From Agrococcus sp. Marseille-Q4369 (GTDB lineage: Bacteria; Actinomycetota; Actinomycetes; Actinomycetales; Microbacteriaceae): 64,000 nt of DNA. Shown piece after piece: positions 26,643 to 36,000 of this stretch (positions are counted from its first letter, which is position 1; each line of letters starts with the position of its first letter). Position numbers and translations under genes: made by a program. A model generated the notes under the pieces. The model was not told where the DNA came from. It saw only the letters and a list, made by a program, of their open reading frames with translations, and made no database searches. The DNA lies in contig NZ_CP070501.1 in NCBI RefSeq assembly GCF_018308945.1, positions 2,294,001 through 2,358,000 of the forward strand, in the 5' to 3' direction.

Positions 26643-28349
26643 ATGAGCGACGAGCTGGCGCAGGCGCAGGCGGCACTCGAGGCGGCGCGGAAGGCGCAAG
26701 CCGAGGCGGAGGCGCGCATCGCCGCGTTCGAGGCGGAGCGGCAGCGCGCAGCGGCGGCGGCGAGTCCGGAGACCGTCGCGTCGACCGCGGCGCCGCTCGA
26801 TGAGGTCGCGGTCGACGCCGTGCGCGCGGGCTACGCGTTCGACGGCCCCGCGCTCGAGCTCGGCGCGCTCCTCAACGGCGACCCGGATCCGGAAGCCCGG
26901 GTGCGCATCCCGCTCGCGATGCTCAATCGGCACGCACTCATCGCCGGGGCCACCGGCACCGGCAAGACCAAGACGCTGCAGCTGCTCGCCGAGCAGCTCT
27001 CCTCGGCGGGCGTGCCCGTCTTCGCCGCCGACATCAAGGGCGACCTCTCGGGCGTCGCGACGCCCGGCGAGCCCGACAGCACCCTGCTCGCGCGCACCGC
27101 CGGCATCGGTCAGGCGTGGGAGCCGCGTGCGTTCCCCGTCGAGTGCTTCTCGCTCGGCGGGCGGGGGATCGGTGTGCCGATCCGCGCGACCGTGCTCTCG
27201 TTCGGACCGACGCTGCTCGCGAAGGTGCTCGGCCTCAACGCGACCCAGGAGTCGAGCCTCGCGGTCGTCTTCGCGTACGCGGACGAGCAGCAGCTGCCGC
27301 TGCTCGACCTCGAGGACCTGCGCGAGCTGCTGCTGTGGCTCACCGGCGACGGCAAGCCGGAGCTGCGGAGGCTCGGCGGCGTCTCGACCCAGACGGCGGG
27401 CGTCATCCTGCGGGAGCTCACCGCCTTCAGCGAGCAGGGCGCCGATGTCTTCTTCGGCGAGCCGGAGTTCGACCCGCAGGACCTGCTGCGCACGAGCCCC
27501 GACGGCAGCGGAGTGATCAGCCTCCTCGAGCTGCCCGACGTCGCGAGTCAGCCCGCGCTGTTCTCGACCTTCCTCATGTGGCTCCTCGCCGACCTCTTCG
27601 AGGACCTCCCCGAGGTCGGCGATCTCGACAAGCCGAAGCTCGTGTTCTTCTTCGACGAGGCGCACCTGCTGTTCCGGGATGCGTCGAAGGACTTCCTGGC
27701 TGCCATCGTCCAGACCGTGCGGCTCATCCGCTCGAAGGGCGTGGGCATCGTCTTCGTCACCCAGTCGCCGAAGGACCTGCCCGCCGATGTGCTCGCCCAG
27801 CTCGGCTCGCGCATCCAGCATCAGCTGCGCGCGCACACGCCGGACGACGCGAAGGCACTGCGCGCCGCGGTGCGCACCTACCCGACGAGCGGCTACGACC
27901 TCGAAGCGGTGCTCACGAGCCTCGGCATCGGCGAGGCCGTCGTGACCGTCATGGGCGAGCGCGGCGCGCCCACGCCCGTCGCCTGGACGCGGATGCGCGC
28001 CCCGCAGGGATCGATGGACCCGAGTCCGGAAGCCGCGCTGCGGCGGGCGGTCGAGTCGTCGAGCCTCCTCGGGCGCTACGGCACCGCCGTCGACCGCGAG
28101 TCGGCGCGCGAGATCCTCCAGGTGCGGCTGCGCAGCGCCGAGGAGGCTGCGCAGCGTGCGCGCGAGCTCGCCGAGGCAGAGGCGGAGGCCGCGCGACTCG
28201 AGCGCGAGGCGGCATCGCAGCGCGGTCGCTCGCGGGGGCGCTCGAGCGACCGCAGCGGCAGCCCGGTCACCGACTTCATCGGCTCGCGCACCGGCCAGAC
28301 CATCCTCCGCGAGATCGTGCGCGGCGTCTTCGGCAACCGGCGCCGGTGA
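26643..28349 (+). CDS. HerA-like helicase / DUF853 ATPase
   Basis: A 568-residue ATPase. It begins with a charged coiled-coil-like segment (residues 1-40, rich in Ala, Glu, Gln and Arg). Walker A is AGATGTGKTKTLQLLAEQLS, Walker B is LVFFFDEAHLLF, and GIVFVTQSPKDLPADV forms a sensor-like strand. It belongs to the DUF853/HerA-like group, hexameric DNA-translocase-like ATPases whose role outside archaea is poorly defined. A second Glu/Arg-rich helix follows near residues 490-530. AAGGAT before the ATG could be a ribosome binding site or a weak -10 box. It is coupled to the PAS kinase by a GTGA overlap. Confidence 0.87.
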   Translation: MSDELAQAQAALEAARKAQAEAEARIAAFEAERQRAAAAASPETVASTAAPLDEVAVDAVRAGYAFDGPALELGALLNGDPDPEARVRIPLAMLNRHALIAGATGTGKTKTLQLLAEQLSSAGVPVFAADIKGDLSGVATPGEPDSTLLARTAGIGQAWEPRAFPVECFSLGGRGIGVPIRATVLSFGPTLLAKVLGLNATQESSLAVVFAYADEQQLPLLDLEDLRELLLWLTGDGKPELRRLGGVSTQTAGVILRELTAFSEQGADVFFGEPEFDPQDLLRTSPDGSGVISLLELPDVASQPALFSTFLMWLLADLFEDLPEVGDLDKPKLVFFFDEAHLLFRDASKDFLAAIVQTVRLIRSKGVGIVFVTQSPKDLPADVLAQLGSRIQHQLRAHTPDDAKALRAAVRTYPTSGYDLEAVLTSLGIGEAVVTVMGERGAPTPVAWTRMRAPQGSMDPSPEAALRRAVESSSLLGRYGTAVDRESAREILQVRLRSAEEAAQRARELAEAEAEAARLEREAASQRGRSRGRSSDRSGSPVTDFIGSRTGQTILREIVRGVFGNRRR

Positions 28350-29986
28350 GCGCGCTGGAGCCGGGAGAGCGCTCCGACGCCGCGCTCTCCCCGCAGACCC
28401 GCAAGCTGCAGGTGCCCTACGCCCTGCTCGCCGCGACGGTCCTCCTCGTCATGGGGATCGCCGATCCGAGGGTGTGGTCGAATCCGTGGGCGTGGACGGC
28501 CGTCGGCATCCTCGCCGTCGCGACCATCATCGCCCTGATCGCGACGCGGCTGCCCGCCGGGAGCGGACGAGCGAGATCCGTCGTGCCGATGCTCGACCTC
28601 GCCGCGATCGCGGTGCTGCTCGTCGCCGCCAGCGCGCCGCGCACGCTCGCGCTCCTCGCCGTGCTGCCCGCCTTCTGGATCGGCATCGTCGCGGGCAGGC
28701 GGGGCATCGCGATCGTCGCAGCCGTGAGCGCGGTGATCGCCGCGATCCTCGGGGTGCACCTGGCCGGCGCGACGGGCACGCTGCTCACGGCGAACGCGGT
28801 CGGCACCGTGCTCATCCCGGCCTCGCTCATGGCCGCGGCGTGGTCTGCGCACTACTACGCTCGCCTCCTCGAGCGGCAGCAGCGCACGCTGCTCGAGCGA
28901 GAGCGCGAGCGCACCGAGGTCGCCCGGAAGGCCGCGGCCGACGCGACGCTCATCGACGCGGTGTTCGAGACCGCGCGCATCGGGCTCATGCTGCTCGACC
29001 CCGAGGGTCGCGTCGAGCGCGTCAATCCGACGATGCGCGACCATCCCGCGATGGCGGGAGGATCCGTCACGACGATGCTCGACGGCGCCCGGTTCCTCGA
29101 GATCGACACGCGACGACGCATCCGTCACTCGCGCACCCCGCTCGTGCGCGCCGCGCGCGGCGAGGCGTTCGACAACGTCGACTGCTGGATCGACCGGCCC
29201 GGCAGCGATCCCGTCGCCGTGCGGATGTCGTCCCGGCCGATCATGCTCGACGGCGAGTTCCGGGGCTCGATCGCCTCGATCGACGACGTCACGAACTACA
29301 TGCGCATGCTCGAGGACCGCGACGACTTCGTCGCGCTCGTCTCGCACGAGCTGCGCACGCCGCTCACGTCGATCGCGGGCTACCTGGAGATCGCGCTCGA
29401 CGAGGACCTGCCCGACGACCTCCGCGAGTGGCTCGAGACCGCGCAGCGCAACTCGAACCGATTGCGCGCGCTCGTCGAAGACCTGCTCGTGGTCGGCGAG
29501 ATGAGCCGCGGCGAGGTGCAGCTGCAGGCGACCGAGGTCGACCTCCGCGCGCTCGCGACCGACGCCGTCGCCCTGCTCGACCACCGCGCGCGGCGCAAGC
29601 GCGTCTCGTTGCGGCTCGCCGACGGGGTCGGTGCGATGGTCGAGGGCGACGCTCGCCGGCTCAGCCAGGTCATCGAGAACCTCATCTCCAACGGCATCAA
29701 GTACACGCACGACGATGGCGACGTCGAGGTGCGGGTCGAGGTCGACGGGCAGGATGCCGTGCTCTCGGTGCGCGACGACGGTCCCGGCGTGCGGCCGGAG
29801 GAGGTGGAGCGGGTCTTCGAGCGCTTCTACCGCTCCGCCTCGGCGCGCGCGTCGCAGCTGCCCGGCGCGGGGCTCGGCCTGTGGATCTGCCGCATGATCG
29901 TGCACGCGCACGGCGGCTCGATCGCGTTCTCGAGCGAGCAGGGCGTCGGCTCAGTCGCTTCGTTCCGCTTGCCCCGGCGCGCTTGA
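28346..29986 (+). CDS. PAS-containing membrane sensor histidine kinase
   Basis: A 546-residue kinase. The first 170 residues hold about six membrane helices without a large periplasmic loop. A coiled-coil linker (RLLERQQRTLLERERERTEV) leads to a PAS-like domain at about 205-320 (FETARIGLMLLDPEGRVERV). The kinase core has the phospho-His box VSHELRTPLTSIAGYLE (H334), N-box ENLISNGIKYTHDDG and G-boxes DDGPGVRPEE and GAGLGLWICRMI. Its GTG start overlaps the HerA-like gene. Its 3' end overlaps by 36 bp the convergent glycosyltransferase, whose operon begins with a CheY-like regulator that is a natural partner candidate. Confidence 0.92.
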   Translation: MSALEPGERSDAALSPQTRKLQVPYALLAATVLLVMGIADPRVWSNPWAWTAVGILAVATIIALIATRLPAGSGRARSVVPMLDLAAIAVLLVAASAPRTLALLAVLPAFWIGIVAGRRGIAIVAAVSAVIAAILGVHLAGATGTLLTANAVGTVLIPASLMAAAWSAHYYARLLERQQRTLLERERERTEVARKAAADATLIDAVFETARIGLMLLDPEGRVERVNPTMRDHPAMAGGSVTTMLDGARFLEIDTRRRIRHSRTPLVRAARGEAFDNVDCWIDRPGSDPVAVRMSSRPIMLDGEFRGSIASIDDVTNYMRMLEDRDDFVALVSHELRTPLTSIAGYLEIALDEDLPDDLREWLETAQRNSNRLRALVEDLLVVGEMSRGEVQLQATEVDLRALATDAVALLDHRARRKRVSLRLADGVGAMVEGDARRLSQVIENLISNGIKYTHDDGDVEVRVEVDGQDAVLSVRDDGPGVRPEEVERVFERFYRSASARASQLPGAGLGLWICRMIVHAHGGSIAFSSEQGVGSVASFRLPRRA

Positions 29987-31426
29987 GATGCTCGGCGTCG
30001 CACCGGCGAAGCCGGTGCGCGTCATCTCGCCCCAGACCTGCTTGCGCCCGGTGAGCGCCGCCCACCAGCCCTGGATGCGCCAGACCGCGGTCAGCTGACG
30101 GTAGCCGAGGCTCTCGGCGAGCACCGCCCAGAGGACGGCCGCGAGATCCCGCCAGCGCTCGTAGCGGTGGAAGCTCGCTTCCTCGACGACGACCGCAGCG
30201 AGGGTGACGATCGTCCCGTAGCCGTAGGAGACGAGCAGCAGGAGGAGCGCGGCACCCGGGTCGACCGCGCCCACGAGCAGGCCGAGCACGACGATGACGA
30301 TGCCCACGAGCTCGATGAGCGGAGCGAGCAGCTCGAAGAGCCAGTAGTAGGGGAGCGCGAGCATGCCCACCCGGCCGTAGCGCGGGTTGAGCAGCATGCC
30401 GCGGAACTTCCACAGCACCTCCCACAGCCCGCGGTGCCAGCGGCGGCGCTGGCGCGCGAGCACCTTGAGCGTCGAGGGCGCCTCGGTCCAGCTCACCGGC
30501 TCGGCGACGAAGCGCACCCGCGCGTCGCGACGGCCGTCGCGGATCCAGCGCTGGATGCGCATGACGAGCTCGAAGTCCTCGCCGATCGAGTCGGGGTCGA
30601 GGCCGCCGAGCTCGACGAGCACGTCGCGGCGGAACATGCCGAAGGCGCCGGAGATGAGGATGAGCGCGCCCAGGTCCGACCACGCCGTGCGGCCCAGCAG
30701 GAACGCGCGCAAGTACTCGACCACCTGGATGCGCGTGATGAGCTGCTTCGGCATCCGGAGCTCGACGATGCGACCGCCCAGCACGCGCGAGTTGTTGACG
30801 ATGCGGACGACGCCGCCCGTGGCGACGACGCGGTCCGGGTCGTCGGCGAACGGCTTCGACACCGACAGGAGCGCATCCGGCTCGAGGATCGAGTCGGCGT
30901 CGACCATGACCACGAGCTCCTTGCTCGCGAGGTCGAGACCGGCGTTCACGGAGTCTGAGCGGCCCGAGTTCTCCTTGTCGACGACGACGAGCGGCACCGC
31001 GCCCTCCGGCGCGCGCCAGACGCCGCGCAGTCGACCTCGCACCGGGATCCGCCCCGGCAGGTCGCGGTCGTCCTCCACGAGGCCGAACTCCTGCCTGAGC
31101 AGCTGCATCGTCTCGTCGGCGCTGCCGTCGTTGACGACGATCACCTCGTGATCCGGGTAGCGCAGGTCGAGCATCGAGCGCACGCTCGTGAGGATGACGG
31201 CGCCCTCGTTGTAGGCCGGGACGATGACGGTGACGCCGAGGCTCACGGGCGAGCCGGCCATCGCGTCCTCTCCGCGATGCTCGCTGCGACGCAGGTAGCG
31301 CGCGAAGTGGCGCGAGGCGACGAGGATGAGCACGAGCATCGAGGTGTTCGCGATGACGAAGTAGACCGCCGACGGCCAGGCGAGCACCGCGAAGATCGCC
31401 TCGAGCGCGTCGTGGAGCCAGCTCAT
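29951..31426 (-). CDS. Membrane-bound family 2 glycosyltransferase
   Basis: A 491-residue processive-type GT2. One N-terminal membrane helix precedes the catalytic domain (VTVIVPAYNEGAVIL, VIVVNDGSADET, VDADSILEPDAL as the DxD motif, GAFGMFRRDVL, and QRRRWHRGLWEV as the Q-x-x-RW motif). Three or four C-terminal helices follow (PYYWLFELLAPLIELVGIVI). The architecture matches BcsA/PgaC-like polymer synthases and N-glycosyltransferases exporting a polysaccharide, though no PilZ domain is seen. It is the last gene of a CheY-HEAT-GT2 operon; its ATG overlaps the HEAT stop (ATGA at 31423-31426). Product polymer unknown. Confidence 0.92.
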   Translation of the reverse strand: MSWLHDALEAIFAVLAWPSAVYFVIANTSMLVLILVASRHFARYLRRSEHRGEDAMAGSPVSLGVTVIVPAYNEGAVILTSVRSMLDLRYPDHEVIVVNDGSADETMQLLRQEFGLVEDDRDLPGRIPVRGRLRGVWRAPEGAVPLVVVDKENSGRSDSVNAGLDLASKELVVMVDADSILEPDALLSVSKPFADDPDRVVATGGVVRIVNNSRVLGGRIVELRMPKQLITRIQVVEYLRAFLLGRTAWSDLGALILISGAFGMFRRDVLVELGGLDPDSIGEDFELVMRIQRWIRDGRRDARVRFVAEPVSWTEAPSTLKVLARQRRRWHRGLWEVLWKFRGMLLNPRYGRVGMLALPYYWLFELLAPLIELVGIVIVVLGLLVGAVDPGAALLLLLVSYGYGTIVTLAAVVVEEASFHRYERWRDLAAVLWAVLAESLGYRQLTAVWRIQGWWAALTGRKQVWGEMTRTGFAGATPSISSAPGQAERSD

Positions 31427-32389
31427 GCCGTCGCCTCCCGTCGCCGGAGGCCCGCCGCGCGGCGCACGCCGGGCTCTGCGTCGTCGAGGGCCTCGAGGGC
31501 CGGCGCGCTCCAGGCGAGCGGCATCGCGGCGATCGTGCGCGCCGCCGCCTCACCGGTCGTGCCACCCGCGATCGCGATCGCGACGAGCGGCTCGATCGCC
31601 TCGCGCACCGGCAGGCGCTCGAGCGAGCGCATCGCGGCGAGCCGCACCGACTCGTGGTCGTCCTGGAGCAGCGCGACGAGCTCGTCGCCCCGCCCCCGGC
31701 ACCTGCAGCAGGCCGGCGACGCGAGCTGCTCCACGGCGGATGCCGGCATCCGGGTCGCGCAGCGCGAGCCGCACGTGGTCGCTCGCGGCCTGCCCCTGCT
31801 GCAGCAGGGCCGTCGCGGCGACGGTCGACGGCACACCGCTGCCCGACGCGAGGGCTTGCACGACGCGCGCGACCGCGGCGGGCTCCTCGAACCCGCCGAG
31901 CGCGCGCACGGCGACCGTGCGCACCTCCGGGTCGCGATCCTCCGAGAGCCCGAGCAGCAGCTCGAGCGCACCCTCCGGCGCGAGCCGCCCGAGGGCTTCT
32001 GCACCATCGGCACGGGACACCGCGCTCCGGCGGCGCGCGGCCGCCATCGCGATCGGCGCGAGACCCGAGGCGGCTGCGACCTGCCGCAAGCGATCGGCGG
32101 CCTCGCCCGTGACGTCCTGCAGCATCATGAAGACGGTCCGACTGATGTGGGCACGCTCGGCACCGCTCAGGGCGCGCACTCGCGCCAGGAGCCGTGGAAG
32201 CTCGTCGTCCTCGGCAATCGTGGACTCGAGCACGAGCCGACGGTGGACGGCGTCCAGCTCGGCGCGCCGCCGCTCGCGGCCGCGGCGAGTCGTGCGCTGC
32301 ACGAGGAGGGTGACGAGCATCGCGAGCGTCGCGAGCGCGGCTGCCAGGAGCAGCATCCGCAGCAGCTCCGGCGGCAGCAGCTCGTTCAT
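31423..32389 (-). pseudogene. HEAT-repeat membrane protein, frameshifted at a C/G run
   Basis: The N-terminal frame starts with one membrane helix (LLPPELLRMLLLAAALATLA) and continues through HEAT-like helical repeats (DRDPEVRTVAVRALGGFEEP, LRDPDAGIRRGAARVAGLLQ). It then runs into Arg-rich nonsense. The HEAT pattern resumes one frame over as DELVALLQDDHESVRLAAMR and continues to the stop overlapping the glycosyltransferase start. Removing one G from the runs at 31688-31691 or 31693-31697 restores an intact protein of about 321 residues. Given the tight operon overlaps on both sides, a sequencing error or very recent mutation is more likely than old decay. HEAT repeats usually mediate protein contacts. 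Confidence 0.75.
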
Positions 32390-32745
32390 CCCAGCGCGGC
32401 GGTGACCCGCGCGAGCAGGGCCCGCGGGCTGAAGGGCTTCGTGACGTAGTGGTCGGCACCGGCGGCGAAGCCGGCCTCGATGTCCTTCTCCTGCCCGCGC
32501 GCGGTCAGCAGGATCACGGGGGTCTCGACGCCGCGGTCACGCAGCGCGCGGAGCACGTCGATGCCCGACATGCCAGGCATCATGACGTCGAGCACGATGA
32601 CGTCCCAGCCGCCCTCCATGCCGGCCTCGAGCGCTTGCGCCCCGTCCGCCCTCGTGACGACGTCGTGCCCTGCGGACTCCAGCTTGATCGCGACGAGGTC
32701 GCGGATGTCGCGGTCGTCATCGACGACGAGGATGCGGCCGCTCAT
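32386..32745 (-). CDS. CheY-like single-domain response regulator
   Basis: A 119-residue receiver-only regulator with no output domain: acidic pocket ILVVDDDRD, phospho-Asp in VIVLDVMMPGMSG, Thr in PVILLTARG, Lys in HYVTKPFSPRAL. Such proteins act by protein contact, for example on an enzyme. It heads the operon with the HEAT protein and glycosyltransferase (ATGA overlap at 32386-32389), so control of that enzyme is a reasonable inference. The PAS kinase converging from the other side is the obvious kinase candidate. Confidence 0.92.
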   Translation of the reverse strand: MSGRILVVDDDRDIRDLVAIKLESAGHDVVTRADGAQALEAGMEGGWDVIVLDVMMPGMSGIDVLRALRDRGVETPVILLTARGQEKDIEAGFAAGADHYVTKPFSPRALLARVTAALG

Positions 32746-32833
32746 CGTGCTGCGCTCACGCCGCGCGATCGTGGGCGAGGACTGCTCTGGCGCATGCTGC
32801 TCCAACGTGACGAGTCGTACTGGCCGAGCCCTC

Positions 32834-32839
32834 AATCTA
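32834..32839 (-). promoter_or_regulatory. -10 box TAGATT upstream of the CheY-HEAT-GT2 operon
   Basis: TAGATT on the minus strand lies 88 nt before the ATG at 32745 and downstream of the tRNA-Ser gene, so the operon can be transcribed apart from the tRNA. The leader of about 80 nt shows nothing else I recognise. Confidence 0.35.
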
Positions 32840-32898
32840 CAGGGCCGGGCTGCGCGAAGGAGGATGCACGACGGCGGCCCCGGCGGGCATCGATCGGC

Positions 32899-32982
32899 GG
32901 AGGATAGGGGATTCGAACCCCTGAGGGCTTGCACCCAACACGCTTTCCAAGCGTGCGCCATAGGCCACTAGGCGAATCCTCC
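32899..32982 (-). tRNA. tRNA-Ser (GGA anticodon)
   Basis: An 84-nt class II tRNA on the minus strand. The acceptor stem is GGAGGAT/ATCCTCC. The anticodon arm ACGC-TTGGAAA-GCGT has anticodon GGA, decoding UCC/UCU serine codons. There is a long variable arm, and the T arm is AGGGG-TTCGAAT-CCCCT. CCA is not encoded. A TAGGAT -10-like box lies upstream at 33010-33015. Confidence 0.93.
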
Positions 32983-33009
32983 AGGAGGCCGCGAGCGGCC
33001 AACCCTGCG

Positions 33010-33015
33010 ATCCTA
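33010..33015 (-). promoter_or_regulatory. -10 box TAGGAT for tRNA-Ser
   Basis: TAGGAT on the minus strand, 27 nt before the tRNA 5' end. No clear -35 was seen. Confidence 0.35.
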
Positions 33016-33027
33016 CCGGACACGCGA

Positions 33028-33059
33028 GAGGGGGCGAGGACCTCGGTCCCCGCCCCCTC
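33028..33059 (-). terminator. Terminator of the surface subtilase gene
   Basis: GAGGGGGCG (33028-33036) pairs perfectly with CGCCCCCTC (33051-33059). It lies 15 nt beyond the subtilase stop. Confidence 0.75.
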
Positions 33060-33073
33060 CGTTCATCCACCCG

Positions 33074-36000
33074 CTACGGGCAGATGGCGTACTCCGCGAC
33101 CTCGGCCGAGAGCGTCGCCTCGTCGCCGAGCAGGGTCACCGGCGGCTGACCCAGCCGCAGGCTCTCCGTCACGATCGACGAGTTGATGCAGCTCGACGTG
33201 GCCAGGTACAGCGGCGAGCCCTCGGCGGCCGCGAGCGCCGAGGCGCTCAGGGCATCCGGGAACTTCATGCCGCTCGCGATGAACATCCGGGGCACGGGGC
33301 CCTGGAAGATCGCCTGGTTCACGAGCACCGCCGTCTGGAAGCGGTCGGAGCCGGCGAAGCGGTGGACGACGAGGCCCTCGTTGTCGAAGTCCAGCTCGAT
33401 GCCGTTCGACATCGAGGCCTGGTCTCCGAGGAGGTACACGTTCCCCGCACCGAGGCGGTCGAGCTCAGCGAGCGTGCCCGCGTCGGCGTCGTTCGCCTTG
33501 CCGTCCACGAGCAGGATCGGAGCGTTCATCGAACCGGCTGCCGCGCCCGCCGACAGTGCGTCGGGGAAGTTGCGGCCGGTGGCGATGAAGGCGCTCTCCG
33601 AGCCCTCGAAGGCGTACTGCGCGATGAGACGGCTCGTCTCGAAGCGGTCGACGCCGCCGATGCGGACGACCTCGGTCGCAAGCCCCTCGAGCTCGGCGGC
33701 GACCGCCGGGCTCACCGAGGGCTCGCCGCCGACGATCACGACGAGCTCGGGCGACAGGCGCTCGATCTCCTCGGCGATCGATGCAGGCAGCACATCCGGT
33801 CGCGTCAGCAGCAGCGGAGCGTCGTCCGACGCTGCCGCGGGAGCCGCCGCGAGACCATCGGGGAACAGCACGCCGCTCGCGACGTAGACCGTGTCCGCGC
33901 CCTCCGGGAAGCCCTGCTGCGAGATGGCGACAGCCGTCTCGAAGCGGTCCTCGCCGGCGAGGCGGTCGGGCGTCGGCATGGTCACATCACCGGTCGTCAC
34001 GCGGACGATCGTGCGCACGTCGGTGCCGCCGTAGCCGACGACGCCGAGGTACTGGGAGTCGACCGCGAGGCCGTTCCACTTGGCGGTGTAGGTCGCCGAC
34101 TCGCCGCGCTCGCCCGCGATCGCCGCCGGCTCCGTGCGGAACGAGCCCTGCTGCTGTCCCGCGCTGACGCCGACGTGGTCGAGCGAGAACGCAGTCGCGC
34201 CCTGCTCACCGGTCGCGTACGCGTCGACGAGTGCCACGTAGTCCCCGGGCGTCGGCGACTCGAGGAGGAGCTCCTCGTCCGCCGAGCCGGTCCCAGCCGT
34301 GAACTGCTCGACGAACTGCCCGGCTGCGTTGAGGCGCAGCACGTACAGGTCGAAGTCGGCCGTGTCATCCGCGACGTCGAGCGAGAAGTAGTGCACGAGC
34401 TCGCCGGCAGGGATCGAGAAGGGGTAGAACTCCCCGTCGCCCTGCTCGTAGGTGTCGGACGCCAGCTGCGAGAACGGCGCGAGGCCGTTCGCCGCGAGCG
34501 GGATCGACCCGTCGATGCCCGAGACGACCGTGATGGGCGTCTCGCCGACCGTGCCGGTGCCCTCGACCCACTCCGGAGCGGCGACTGCGACCGGCTGCAC
34601 CGCGAGCGGCGAGCGGACGGCGTGCTCTGAGCTGTTCCAGGTGAGGAAGCCCGACGACCAGGTCGACAGCGGCGCCGTGGTGACGTCGAACGTCACCTCG
34701 AACGTCGCGGTGTCGCCTGCCTCGGCGAACGACAGCGTGTCCGGCGAGACCGTCACGTCGACGCCCGGGACACCGGAGACCGATGCCGTGTACTCGCCGG
34801 GCTCGAGCGCGGTGACCGTGCGGGTCACCGTCTGCGAGCCGGCGAGGGCGCCGATCGCGATCGACGCGATGTTCACGTCGCTCGGGTCGATCGGGCTGCC
34901 CACCCACTCGTCGGGGAGCACGTAGCCGAGGCCACGCAGGTACCCGAACCAGTCGGTGGTGCCGTTCTGGTAGATGAGGCCCGGGTCGAGCATCGACTGC
35001 GTGTTCACGAAGCCGGCGCCCTGCGCCCACGGGTCGGTCGAGACGGCGCCGTCGGCGGTGACCACGTCGGTCGCCGTCGTCATGAGCGCCGACTTGACCT
35101 CGGCGGGCGTCGCCAGCGGCTTCGCGCCGAGGTAGATCGCCGCGAGGCCGGCGACGTGCGGAGCGGCCATCGACGTGCCGGAGAGGAACGAGAAGGTCGG
35201 CTCGCCGTCCTCCGGGTTCGCGGTCGCGGCGATGATGCCGACGCCCGGGGCAGCGATGTCCGGCTTCAGGACGTCACCGCCGTCGGCGAGGGCAGGGCCG
35301 CGCGACGAGAATCCGGCGACGACAGGAGCGGGCGTCTCGATGCCCGAGCTGTTGCCGTCCTCGAGCGTGATGACCGTGCCGGGCGTGCGCGCTGCAGCGA
35401 GCAGCTCGTCGCGGTACTGCGCGTCAGCGTGCACCGTCGGCACCGCGTGATCGTCGAGGTCGATCGAGCCCGGCGTCACGTTCACGAGCACGCTCGCGAT
35501 GCCACCGGCGTCCGCGACGACCTGCGACTTCTCGGCGCGCGCGTTCTCGCCGCGGTCGCAGAGCACGATCATGCCCGCGGCGCGCTCGGCGTCGAGCGTG
35601 CCGGGGAGGCAGAGCGCCGCACGCGCGGCCTGCTGGCCTGCGGCGGGGATGTCGCCCGCGTAGATGAACTCGCCCGTCACCGGGTCGGCGCCGTCACCCA
35701 TCGGCACGGTGATCGAGGCACCGGGGATGCGCTCGTCGCCGGGCAGGATGATGGTCGCCTCGTAGTTCGGGACGGTCGTGGCCGCCACCGTGGTGTACCA
35801 GGGCGAGGCGTGGTCGAGCGTCGATGCGCCGGGGCCGGCGTTGCCCGCGGAGGCCGAGACGAAGACGCCGGCCGCGGCAGCCCCGAGGAACGCGATGTCC
35901 GTCGGCGTCGCCACCGACGTGGCAGCGCCGCCGCCGATCGAGTAGTTGATGACGTCGACGCCGTCGATCGTCGCCTGCTCGATCGCCTGGATCGAGTCGC

